10,162 nt of DNA from Bacteroidota bacterium (GCA_021824855.1 JAKAJX010000015.1:1-10162); one strand, 5' to 3'; shown: positions 1 to 6,768, counted from the first letter of the stretch. The notes: generated by a model from the letters alone, not told the origin. Made by a program: numbers and translations.

Positions 1-807
1 ATTTGTGAGCAACACGCTGTTACATTAAGTGCCGGTATGGCAACACAAGGATTAAAAGTATTTTGCAATATTTACTCCTCATTTATGCAACGTGCCTTCG
101 ATCAGGTAGTGCATGATGTAGCCATCCAAAAATTACCTGTCATATTTTGCTTAGATAGAGCAGGATTAGTTGGAGATGATGGTCCTACCCATCACGGGAA
201 TTATGATATAGCCTATTTTCGTTGTATCCCCAACATGATTATCAGTGCACCTATGAATGAACAAGAGTTGAGGAATTTAATGTTCACCGCTCAATTACCT
301 TCTACCAAAAATCCTTTTGTAATTCGCTATCCAAGAGGCGAAGGCGTAATGGCTGAATGGAGAAAACCAATGGAAGAAATAAGCATTGGCAAAGGAAGAA
401 AATTAAAAGATGGAGAAGATGTAGCAATATTATCTTTAGGTCATCCCGGAAATTTTGTACAAGCTGCCATAAGAGAATTAAGAACGCAAGGCATTAATCC
501 TGCACATTACGATATGCGTTTTGTAAAGCCTTTAGATGAAGAATTATTGCATGAGGTATTTATTAAGTTTAAAAAAATAATAACAGTTGAAGACGGTACA
601 ATTGTAGGTGGTTTTGGTTCTGCTATTCTGGAGTTTATGGCCAAAAATGGGTATACTGCCGAAGTTAAATTATTAGGTATTCCCGATAAAATTGTAGAGC
701 ATGGATCTTTAAAAGAATTATACCGAGAATGCAATTACGATGCACAAGCAATTGTACAAACAACCATAGCATTATTAAAAAATAAAGTAACGGTAATTTG
801 TAATTAA
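1..807 (+). CDS. dxs: 1-deoxy-D-xylulose-5-phosphate synthase, C-terminal part (5' end outside window)
   Basis: Dxs condenses pyruvate and glyceraldehyde 3-phosphate, using thiamine diphosphate, to give 1-deoxy-D-xylulose 5-phosphate. This is the first step of the MEP isoprenoid pathway and also feeds thiamine and pyridoxal synthesis; the enzyme is cytosolic. The frame is open from base 1, so the first ATG (base 37) is internal and not the start. The 268 visible residues are somewhat under half of a usual protein of about 630-640. They begin inside the pyrimidine-binding domain at EQHAVTLSAGMA, whose Glu (visible residue 3) matches the catalytic Glu that activates thiamine diphosphate. The LDRAGLVGDDGPTHHG block and RYPRG follow, both typical of Dxs, then the C-terminal transketolase-type domain with VEDGTIVGGFGSA. 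The stop overlaps by 4 bases the stop of the convergent GGGPS-like gene. No promoter is visible. Identification is very secure. Confidence 0.97.
   Translation: MCEQHAVTLSAGMATQGLKVFCNIYSSFMQRAFDQVVHDVAIQKLPVIFCLDRAGLVGDDGPTHHGNYDIAYFRCIPNMIISAPMNEQELRNLMFTAQLPSTKNPFVIRYPRGEGVMAEWRKPMEEISIGKGRKLKDGEDVAILSLGHPGNFVQAAIRELRTQGINPAHYDMRFVKPLDEELLHEVFIKFKKIITVEDGTIVGGFGSAILEFMAKNGYTAEVKLLGIPDKIVEHGSLKELYRECNYDAQAIVQTTIALLKNKVTVICN
804..807. other. Palindromic TTAA stop overlap of two convergent genes
   Basis: The palindrome TTAA supplies TAA to dxs on the plus strand (805-807) and TAA to the GGGPS-like gene on the minus strand (complement of 804-806). There is no intergenic space and no hairpin with a T-run around it. 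Each transcript therefore probably runs into the antisense strand of the other gene, unless termination is Rho-dependent. Confidence 0.9.
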
Positions 808-1559
808 ATTTTGATAGGTATTGAATGTATTGCATCGCTCATTTCTTTAATAAGCGATGGATCTTTTTCTACAGCATTGCCTACAACAATAATATCTGCA
901 CCTGCTTTACAATTTAAATACGCTTTTTCGGGCTGAGTAATGCCCCCACCTATAATTAATGGCACATTAATATTTTGAGCAATTTTGTCAATCATAGATT
1001 CGGTGATAGGTCGTTTAGCACCACTACCTGCATCCATATAAATTAATTTCATTCCCAACATTTCTCCTGCCATTGCAGTACACATAGCAATTTCATTTTT
1101 ATCGGCAGGAATGGGTGTGGCATTTGATATATAAGAAACAGATGTTGGGCTTCCACCATCAATTACCATATAGCCTGTTGAAATTATTTCTAACCCGCTT
1201 TGTTTAATAAATGGAGCACTAACCACGTGCTGACCAATTAACAGTTCAGGGTTACGCCCCGAAATTAGAGAAAGGTATAACAATGCATCTGCATACCTAC
1301 TTACTTGCGTTGGTGCTCCCGGAAATAGAATTACAGGAATAGTGCAAGAAGTTTTTATTTGCCTAATACAATCATCTAAATAATTAGATATCACTAAGCT
1401 ACCTCCTACAAAAAAATAATCAACCTGAGCATTAGTTGCCAAACCTACTAATTGCTCAATACTATTTGCATCTACTTTATCCGGATCAATTAAAACAGCA
1501 AAGGACTTCTTTTCTGCCCTTTTTCTTGATATAATATTTTGATATATGGTTTGCTTCAT
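804..1559 (-). CDS. Geranylgeranylglyceryl phosphate synthase-like prenyltransferase (PcrB/GGGPS family)
   Basis: This 251-residue TIM-barrel protein belongs to the GGGPS/PcrB family, which joins a long prenyl diphosphate to sn-glycerol 1-phosphate in an ether bond, the first committed step of archaeal-type lipids. Visible family motifs are FAVLIDPDK (residues 20-28, with the Asp25 region that binds Mg), FVGGSL (50-55), VILFPG (76-81), STGYMVIDGG (127-136), YMDAGSGA (174-181), and the phosphate-binding segments IIGGGI (202-207) and VVGNAVEKD (225-233). The length fits the family. Bacteroidota members are generally placed in group II and make the C20 product; Firmicutes PcrB uses a C35 substrate. 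The substrate here is inferred from the likely lineage, not read from the sequence. The ATG start gives the whole first strand. An imperfect -7 element (CATTTTTG on this strand, bases 1584-1591) lies about 25 bases upstream, without a clear TTG partner. The gene converges on dxs. Confidence 0.93.
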   Translation of the reverse strand: MKQTIYQNIISRKRAEKKSFAVLIDPDKVDANSIEQLVGLATNAQVDYFFVGGSLVISNYLDDCIRQIKTSCTIPVILFPGAPTQVSRYADALLYLSLISGRNPELLIGQHVVSAPFIKQSGLEIISTGYMVIDGGSPTSVSYISNATPIPADKNEIAMCTAMAGEMLGMKLIYMDAGSGAKRPITESMIDKIAQNINVPLIIGGGITQPEKAYLNCKAGADIIVVGNAVEKDPSLIKEMSDAIHSIPIKI

Positions 1560-1720
1560 GCAATTATTACTTAATACCCTTTACAAAAATGCAAAAAGTT
1601 TTTTTGATTACTATAATTATTTTGCTTTCATCTTACCGTAATAGATGCTCTTTTCTCAAAATATCATTATACATAAAATTCATCACTTTTCAATATTATT
1701 TTTCTAAAAATCTTTTCTAC

Positions 1721-1778
1721 ACATGTTAACATTTCATCAAAAGCAAACAGGCTTTGCAGTACATAGAAATTAACATGT
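1721..1778. repeat. 9-bp inverted repeat enclosing a small hairpin, upstream of nrdJ
   Basis: ACATGTTAA (1721-1729) and TTAACATGT (1770-1778) are perfect reverse complements separated by 40 bases. Inside the spacer, GCAAA (1743-1747) and TTTGC (1753-1757) can pair around a 5-base loop. The pair could be two half-sites for a regulator or a folded DNA or RNA element. It lies upstream of the candidate promoter, so a DNA-binding role is more likely than a leader RNA role. The role is inferred; only the symmetry is seen. Confidence 0.45.
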
Positions 1779-1779
1779 A

Positions 1780-1788
1780 TTTTCCACA
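1780..1788 (+). promoter_or_regulatory. DnaA-box-like site upstream of nrdJ
   Basis: TTTTCCACA fits the relaxed DnaA-box consensus TTWTNCACA. It ends about 20 bases before the -33 element of the candidate nrdJ promoter, a plausible place for an activator. A poorer relative, TTCTACACA, lies at 1715-1723. DnaA control of ribonucleotide reductase is known for nrdAB in E. coli. A 9-base relaxed match in AT-rich DNA can arise by chance, so this is only a candidate. Confidence 0.3.
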
Positions 1789-1808
1789 GCTTGTTGATAT
1801 TTACGAGC

Positions 1809-1838
1809 TTGATTTTTAACTACAGAAAGATATTTTCG
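1809..1838 (+). promoter_or_regulatory. Candidate Bacteroidota promoter of nrdJ
   Basis: TTG at 1809-1811 is followed after exactly 19 bases by TATTTTCG at 1831-1838, which matches the Bacteroidota -7 element TAnnTTTG at five of its six fixed positions. Transcription would start near 1844, leaving a leader of about 65 bases before the ATG at 1909. Confidence 0.5.
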
Positions 1839-1908
1839 TCAACCGCTTAAATTTTTTAAAAAGGGGAAATGCAACAATCATCCAAGTCATTATAAAATTT
1901 CTGAGCAA

Positions 1909-4900
1909 ATGCCTAACCAAAAAACTAACAAAGGACTACAGTTTACTCGCCGCTTTACCAAAGATGAATTAAGCGTATTCGATTTATTTGAATACGATTA
2001 CAGAACCAGTGTAATTAAAAACCCAACCGGTGAAATTGTGTTTGAAATGAATAATGTAGAAGTTCCAAAACAATGGAGCCAAATTGCTACAGATATTCTT
2101 GCACAAAAATATTTCAGAAAAGCCGGCGTACCGCAACCCGATGGAAGTTTGGGTAGAGAATCTTCTGTTAAGCAAGTGGCACACCGTATGGCAAATTGTT
2201 GGCGAGTATGGGGCGAACGTTATAATTATTTTGCTTCAGAAAAAGATGCACAAATATTTTATGATGAATTGGTGTATAGCATCCTAAATCAATCTTGCGT
2301 TCCCAATTCTCCACAATGGTTTAATACCGGTTTATTCGAAAGTTATGGCATTACCGGAAAACCTCAAGGGCATTATTATGTTGATCCTATTGATGCTGAA
2401 TTAAAAAAATCGAAAAATGCTTATGAGCGTCCACAACCTCATGCTTGTTTTATTTTAAGTGTTAGCGACGATTTGGTAAATGAAGGTGGTATTATGGATT
2501 TATGGGTTAGAGAAGCAAGAATTTTTAAATACGGAAGCGGTGTTGGCACCAACTTTTCTCATATACGTGGCAGTGGCGAAAAATTAAGTGGTGGCGGCAC
2601 TTCCAGCGGATTAATGAGTTTCTTAAAAATTGGTGATAGAGCAGCAGGTGCTATTAAAAGCGGTGGAACTACCCGCCGTGCAGCAAAAATGGTTTGCTTA
2701 GATTTAGACCATCCCGAAATAATGGAATTTATTGATTGGAAAGTACAAGAAGAAAAAAAAGTAGGTGCACTGATTGATGCCGGCTACGATTCGCATTATG
2801 AAGGAGAAGCTTATTTAACTGTTAGCGGTCAAAATTCTAACAACTCAGTTCGTATTCCTAATTCATTTTTTGAAAAATTAGAAAATAATGAAGATTGGGA
2901 ATTAAAAGCAAGAACCGATGGCAGAGTAATGAAAAAAATTCCGGCTCGAGAAGTATGGAAACACATTTCTTATGCAGCTTGGCGTTGTGCAGATCCCGGA
3001 ACTCAATACGATACCACCATTAACGAATGGCATACTTGTCCTAAAGGTGGCCGTATCAACGCATCTAATCCCTGCAGCGAATACATGTTTTTAGATAATA
3101 CAGCATGTAATTTAGCTTCCATTAACTTGCGTAAATTCTTCAATGAAGAAACTAATTTAATAGATGTTGAAGGTTTAGAATACATTAGCCGTTTATGGAC
3201 AACCGTTTTAGAAATTAGCGTATTAATGGCTCAATTTCCTTCCAAAGAAGTAGCTCAATTATCCTACGATTATAGAACATTGGGATTAGGATTCGCCAAT
3301 TTAGGCACCATCCTCATGTTAAGTGGTATCTCTTACGATAGTGAAGAAGCTCGTGGCATTGCAGGAGCAGTAAGTGCAATTATGACGGGTATTGCATATA
3401 AAACTTCAGCAGAAATGGCTTCTTTCTTAGGAGCATTTTCAAAATACGATGAAAATAAAGAAGATATGTTGCGTGTAATGCGTAACCACCGTGCAGCAGC
3501 TTACGATGCAGACGAAGCATATACAGGCGTAAGCGTTAAACCCGTTGGTATTAAAGCACAATATTGCCCAGATTATTTATTAAAATCGGCTACCAAAGCA
3601 TGGGATGACGCCGTTCAATTAGGTGAAAAATATGGTTATCGTAATGCACAAACTACCGTAATTGCCCCTACCGGAACAATCGGTTTAGTAATGGATTGCG
3701 ACACTACCGGAGTGGAACCCGATTTTGCTTTGGTGAAATTTAAAAAATTAAGCGGTGGCGGCTACTTTAAAATAATTAATGGAGCCGTTCCTAACGCTTT
3801 ACAAAGTTTAGGTTATTCAAAAAAAGAAATTGCAGCCATAGAAAAATATGCAGTAGGTGCCGCAAGTTTCGATGGTGCTCCTTTTATTAATGAAAAAACG
3901 TTAAACGAAAAAGGATTTACCAAAGATGAAATTGCGAAATTAAATACTGCAGCTAAATCGGCATTTGAAATAGGATTTGTTTTTAATCGCTTTATTTTAG
4001 GCGATAGCTGCTTACAACGTTTAGGCTTTACAGAAGAACAATATAGCGATTGGAATTTTAATATGTTAGAATCTTTAGGATTTACTTACGATGAAATAGA
4101 AGCAGCCAATAACTACGTATGCGGAACAATGACAGTTGAAGGAGCTCCGTATTTAAAAGAAGAACATTTACCCGTTTTTGATTGCGCCAATAGATGCGGA
4201 AAAATTGGTCAAAGATATATTCATGCACATGGGCATATTAAAATGATGGCCGCTTGCCAACCCTTCTTAAGTGGTGCTATTTCTAAAACCATTAATCTTC
4301 CTAACGAAGCCGCCATTGAAGAAATTGAAGAAAGCTATATGCTAAGCTGGAAATTGGGATTAAAAGCTTGTGCATTATATAGAGATGGCTCTAAATTATC
4401 GCAACCACTCAGCAACAAATCGGATAAAAAGAAAAAAACGGAAGAATCTACTGCTGATGCTTCTGAAATAAACAGCGATGCTGCCGATTCCTTCAATAAA
4501 GAAATACAAACAGAATCTAATATTGTAGATTTAGGAAAATTAAGTGTTGAAGAACTTTTAGAAGAAGTACAAAAAAGAATGGCGGCATCAACCGATACCA
4601 CATTTAAACGCCAATTATCTCGCATTGTTGAAAGAAAAGCTTTACCTGCAAAACGAAGAGGATTTGTTCAAAAAGCTAAAATTAATGGTCAAGCTTTATT
4701 CTTAAGAACAGGAGAATATACCGATGGAACTTTAGGAGAAATTTTTATTGACTTAGCCAAAGAAGGATCTACTGTAAGAAGCTTAATGAACTGTTTTGCC
4801 ATAGCTATTTCAGTTGGCTTACAATATGGTGTTCCGTTAGAAGAATTTGTAGAAAAATTTGTATTTACCCGATTTGAGCCGGCCGGAATGGTAGATCATC

Positions 4901-5289
4901 CAAATATTAAAACTACCACCTCTTTAGTTGATTTTGTATTTAGAGCATTAGCGTACGAATATTTAGGCAGAACCGATTTAGTACATGTATTAGATAAACC
5001 AGATATTGCCAATACAGGCATTGATGATGATATTACTTTTACCGATAAACCGGAATTAAGTAGTGTACGTGTTACCGCATCATCTGCCAATGTAACACCC
5101 AGTGCCTCTTCACAAAAAGTTCAACGGGCAGTTACCATTAAAGCAGATGCCGGATTAGACATGATAAACGCTGCTGCTAAAAACATGCAAAGCGATGCAC
5201 CGGCTTGTAATACCTGCGGACATATTACCATTAGAAGCGGTACTTGTTATAAGTGTTTAAATTGTGGCAATAGCATGGGCTGCAGTTAA
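1909..5289 (+). CDS. nrdJ: Adenosylcobalamin-dependent (class II) ribonucleotide reductase
   Basis: This 1126-residue enzyme reduces ribonucleotides to deoxyribonucleotides with a thiyl radical made from adenosylcobalamin. It needs neither oxygen nor a separate radical subunit. The catalytic barrel spans about residues 100-835. Cys180 (in PHACF) and Cys400 (in NTACN) match the active-site disulfide pair. The NPCSE motif gives Asn387, thiyl Cys389 and Glu391, and PTGTI (587-591) binds substrate phosphate. No N-terminal ATP-cone is visible. After ALYRDGSKLSQPL comes a Lys/Ser/Glu-rich linker (about 835-905), a TSCPD-type domain (about 912-1022), a second linker, and a tail with Cys1100, 1103, 1113, 1116, 1119 and 1125, probably a zinc ribbon with redox cysteines. 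The size fits the large NrdJ form. ATG 1909 is the only in-frame ATG after the TGA at 1810-1812. No Shine-Dalgarno sequence precedes it. The gene stands alone, with its own candidate promoter and a terminator. Confidence 0.96.
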   Translation: MPNQKTNKGLQFTRRFTKDELSVFDLFEYDYRTSVIKNPTGEIVFEMNNVEVPKQWSQIATDILAQKYFRKAGVPQPDGSLGRESSVKQVAHRMANCWRVWGERYNYFASEKDAQIFYDELVYSILNQSCVPNSPQWFNTGLFESYGITGKPQGHYYVDPIDAELKKSKNAYERPQPHACFILSVSDDLVNEGGIMDLWVREARIFKYGSGVGTNFSHIRGSGEKLSGGGTSSGLMSFLKIGDRAAGAIKSGGTTRRAAKMVCLDLDHPEIMEFIDWKVQEEKKVGALIDAGYDSHYEGEAYLTVSGQNSNNSVRIPNSFFEKLENNEDWELKARTDGRVMKKIPAREVWKHISYAAWRCADPGTQYDTTINEWHTCPKGGRINASNPCSEYMFLDNTACNLASINLRKFFNEETNLIDVEGLEYISRLWTTVLEISVLMAQFPSKEVAQLSYDYRTLGLGFANLGTILMLSGISYDSEEARGIAGAVSAIMTGIAYKTSAEMASFLGAFSKYDENKEDMLRVMRNHRAAAYDADEAYTGVSVKPVGIKAQYCPDYLLKSATKAWDDAVQLGEKYGYRNAQTTVIAPTGTIGLVMDCDTTGVEPDFALVKFKKLSGGGYFKIINGAVPNALQSLGYSKKEIAAIEKYAVGAASFDGAPFINEKTLNEKGFTKDEIAKLNTAAKSAFEIGFVFNRFILGDSCLQRLGFTEEQYSDWNFNMLESLGFTYDEIEAANNYVCGTMTVEGAPYLKEEHLPVFDCANRCGKIGQRYIHAHGHIKMMAACQPFLSGAISKTINLPNEAAIEEIEESYMLSWKLGLKACALYRDGSKLSQPLSNKSDKKKKTEESTADASEINSDAADSFNKEIQTESNIVDLGKLSVEELLEEVQKRMAASTDTTFKRQLSRIVERKALPAKRRGFVQKAKINGQALFLRTGEYTDGTLGEIFIDLAKEGSTVRSLMNCFAIAISVGLQYGVPLEEFVEKFVFTRFEPAGMVDHPNIKTTTSLVDFVFRALAYEYLGRTDLVHVLDKPDIANTGIDDDITFTDKPELSSVRVTASSANVTPSASSQKVQRAVTIKADAGLDMINAAAKNMQSDAPACNTCGHITIRSGTCYKCLNCGNSMGCS

Positions 5290-5316
5290 ATAACTTCATC
5301 TTATTAATTATACAAT

Positions 5317-5350
5317 AACCGCCTTAATTTTTTTGAGGCGGTTTTATTTT
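5317..5350 (+). terminator. Intrinsic terminator after nrdJ
   Basis: Bases 5317-5327 and 5333-5343 form an 11-bp stem with one G-T pair and a 5-T loop. The core AACCGCCT/AGGCGGTT is GC-rich, and the stem runs into a T-rich tail (TTTTATTTT). It starts 27 bases after the nrdJ stop and ends just before the next gene, making nrdJ a single-gene unit. Confidence 0.88.
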
Positions 5351-5362
5351 ACAGGTTTAAAT

Positions 5363-5370
5363 TATCTTCG
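5363..5370 (+). promoter_or_regulatory. Possible -7 element of the YcxB-like gene
   Basis: TATCTTCG matches TAnnTTTG at five of its six fixed positions, with the same TTCG ending as the nrdJ candidate, and lies 10 bases before the ATG at 5381. No good TTG is present at the usual distance; that position falls in the T-rich tail of the nrdJ terminator. The leader would be only a few bases long. Confidence 0.3.
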
Positions 5371-5380
5371 CAACTCTTTT

Positions 5381-5854
5381 ATGCAACTACAATTTACTTA
5401 CAATAAAAAACAGGTAATCCAAGCATTAAGGCTACACTTTATCGCTAAAAAAGAAATTAAACTAATGATGATAGTGGTAAATATTTATGCCATATTATCT
5501 GCAATTTTATTTTATACCAAAAAAATAAGACCCGAACCTTTTGTTATGGGATCGTTTATTTGGCTAATGCTTATGATAGCCATTTGGTATATTTTACCAT
5601 ATACTATTTATAAAAAATCATCTACATTTAAAGATAGGTTTACCATTTTTTTTTACAATGAAGAAATAAGATTAGATAATGGGCAAGGCATGGCAATATG
5701 GAAATGGGCAAAATTTAATAAATACTTCGAAAGCACGTATTTCTTTCATTTATATTTCGATAGCAAAAGTTTTTTCCTAATTCCTAAGGATAGTTTAACT
5801 ACCGAAAAACAAACCGAGATAAAGAAATTATTACAAGAAAAAATACATCCCTAA
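5381..5854 (+). CDS. Small two-helix membrane protein, YcxB-like
   Basis: The 157-residue protein has a short polar N-terminus, two hydrophobic segments (about residues 28-46 and 54-77), and a C-terminal soluble part. That part has the pattern of the YcxB-like family: a strand-rich region ending in W-x-x-F-x-K-x-x-E-S (about 108-118), then FFLIPKDSLTTEKQTEIKKLL (131-151). The family is widespread and its function is not known to me, so none is assigned. An in-frame TTG at 5333 would add 16 residues, but it lies inside the nrdJ terminator stem. ATG 5381 begins MQLQFTYNKKQ, a natural start for this family, and has a -7-like element just ahead. The gene follows nrdJ as a separate unit and converges on the acetyltransferase with a 14-base gap. 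Confidence 0.8.
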   Translation: MQLQFTYNKKQVIQALRLHFIAKKEIKLMMIVVNIYAILSAILFYTKKIRPEPFVMGSFIWLMLMIAIWYILPYTIYKKSSTFKDRFTIFFYNEEIRLDNGQGMAIWKWAKFNKYFESTYFFHLYFDSKSFFLIPKDSLTTEKQTEIKKLLQEKIHP

Positions 5855-5868
5855 TTATGGGCAATAGC

Positions 5869-6297
5869 TTATAATTCCTTTTCCATTTCAAAATGCGGAA
5901 TAGTTACTTCAATAAACTCCTCTCCTATAATTCTATATCCTAATTTTTCATAAAACCCAAGTGCTGTATTACGGGCATGCATAGTTATTTTATTAAATCC
6001 CTTAGCACGGGCAATAGTCTCAGCATATAAAAGCAATTCTCTTCCAATACCGGTACCCTGATATTTTTTTCTAACTGCCATTTGCCTTAGTTTAGCAATA
6101 CCATTTCCTTTGTCGGTAATCATACAACATGCTTGCAATTCATCCTCATCAAAGCAACCCAATAAAATATCTGTTTTAGAACGTTCTTTTTCCCGATCAG
6201 TAAAACTCAATCCCAAAGGTTTACGTAACACTTCGTACCGCAAATCAATCATTTGCTGATATTCAGCCGTACCAAAATCTATTTCTTTAAGTGGCAT
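5869..6297 (-). CDS. GNAT-family N-acetyltransferase
   Basis: The protein of 142 residues is a single GNAT domain, which moves an acetyl group from acetyl-CoA to an amine. The acetyl-CoA-binding signature is LRQMAVRKKYQGTGIGRELL (residues 70-89), with the Q80-x-x-G-x-G85 pyrophosphate loop. A later ARNTALGFYEKLGYRIIGEEF stretch (108-128) is the usual C-terminal part of the fold. The N-terminal RYEVLRKPLGL and the ending IPHFEMEKEL resemble ElaA-like or general small-molecule GNATs. The acceptor cannot be read from the sequence. Length is normal and no domain is missing. The gene stands alone on the minus strand, between the convergent YcxB-like gene and the divergent acpP cluster. I found no clear promoter motif in the 203 bases upstream. 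Confidence 0.9.
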   Translation of the reverse strand: MPLKEIDFGTAEYQQMIDLRYEVLRKPLGLSFTDREKERSKTDILLGCFDEDELQACCMITDKGNGIAKLRQMAVRKKYQGTGIGRELLLYAETIARAKGFNKITMHARNTALGFYEKLGYRIIGEEFIEVTIPHFEMEKEL

Positions 6298-6448
6298 AAA
6301 TTGAATTTTAACACATCCAGTAATAAAGAATTACAAAATTTTACTGTGAAAATAGTAAGAACAAGCATAAAAGGGCATTCGATTGTGCAAATATTTAATA
6401 ATACACAATAAAAAATGCAGTTTGTGAAAACAAAATTTTAATAATCTC

Positions 6449-6477
6449 TTGCAGATTTGCTAAAAAGTATATTTTTG
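6449..6477 (+). promoter_or_regulatory. Bacteroidota-type promoter of acpP
   Basis: TTG (6449-6451), an 18-base spacer, and TATTTTTG (6470-6477) match the TTG / TAnnTTTG consensus of the Bacteroidota housekeeping sigma factor. Transcription would start near 6483, giving a leader of under 20 bases before the ATG at 6501. This is the best promoter in the window, as expected for a highly expressed carrier protein. Confidence 0.75.
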
Positions 6478-6500
6478 CGGCGTAAACAAAACTTAATACA

Positions 6501-6737
6501 ATGTCAGACATCGCAACAAGAGTAAAGAAAATTATTGTCGACAAGTTAGGTGTTGATGAAGCCGAAGTTACTAATGAAGCTTCTTTCACTAACGACCTCG
6601 GTGCCGATTCTTTGGATACCGTTGAATTGATTATGGAGTTCGAAAAAGAATTCAACATTTCAATCCCTGATGAGCAAGCTGAAACTATTACTACAGTAGG
6701 TCAGGCTGTAGCTTATTTGGAAGAACACGCTAAATAA
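6501..6737 (+). CDS. acpP: Acyl carrier protein
   Basis: The acidic 78-residue four-helix protein carries growing fatty-acyl chains as thioesters on a 4'-phosphopantetheine arm and presents them to the fatty-acid synthesis enzymes in the cytosol. The attachment site is Ser37 in the signature DLGADSLDTVELIMEFEKEF (residues 32-51). The following helix II is rich in Glu/Asp, which is the docking face for partner enzymes. Length and sequence are typical throughout. The start is fixed by the strong upstream promoter and by the usual N-terminus MSDIATRVKKII. There is no Shine-Dalgarno sequence, as is common in this phylum. It is followed by a hairpin and then fabF, its direct enzymatic partner. Confidence 0.97.
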   Translation: MSDIATRVKKIIVDKLGVDEAEVTNEASFTNDLGADSLDTVELIMEFEKEFNISIPDEQAETITTVGQAVAYLEEHAK

Positions 6738-6768
6738 GAATCTTACACCCCATTATCATGGAATAATT

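Larger units (their letters stand above)
1560..1908. other. Gene-free stretch between the GGGPS-like gene and nrdJ
   Basis: This 349-base, very AT-rich stretch separates two divergent genes and holds no substantial ORF. Its left end probably has the promoter of the GGGPS-like gene. Its right half holds the nested inverted repeat at 1721-1778, a DnaA-box-like site at 1780-1788, a candidate promoter at 1809-1838 and the nrdJ leader. I looked for a cobalamin riboswitch because the downstream enzyme uses B12, and saw neither a B12-box-like core nor the multi-helix layout. I saw no tRNA or other known RNA. Confidence 0.7.

Noticed and set aside
37..39. ATG 37 as the start of the dxs gene
   Set aside because: The frame is open to base 1, and the residues before it (EQHAVTLSAG) are conserved Dxs sequence.
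1715..1860. NrdR boxes upstream of nrdJ
   Set aside because: I searched for paired ACACWATATATWGTGT-like 16-mers and saw none; the 9-bp inverted repeat does not fit that consensus.
1560..1908. Cobalamin riboswitch upstream of nrdJ
   Set aside because: Expected for a B12-dependent enzyme, but no B12-box-like core or matching multi-helix layout was seen, and the candidate promoter leaves only about 65 bases of leader.
4335..4625. 96-residue minus-strand frame inside nrdJ
   Set aside because: It mirrors the Ser/Lys-rich linker of nrdJ; its Ser/Leu-rich product has no domain and no start signal.
5333..5380. TTG start and 16 extra residues for the YcxB-like protein
   Set aside because: The TTG lies in the nrdJ terminator stem, and the next ATG gives a natural N-terminus with a promoter-like motif ahead.
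5852..5876. Bidirectional terminator between the YcxB-like gene and the GNAT gene
   Set aside because: AATTAT/ATAATT can pair over a 12-base loop, but the 6-bp stem is all A-T and no T-run follows.
6395..6658. 87-residue minus-strand frame over the 5' half of acpP
   Set aside because: It lies antisense to a certain gene and across its promoter, has a low-complexity product and no recognisable domain.
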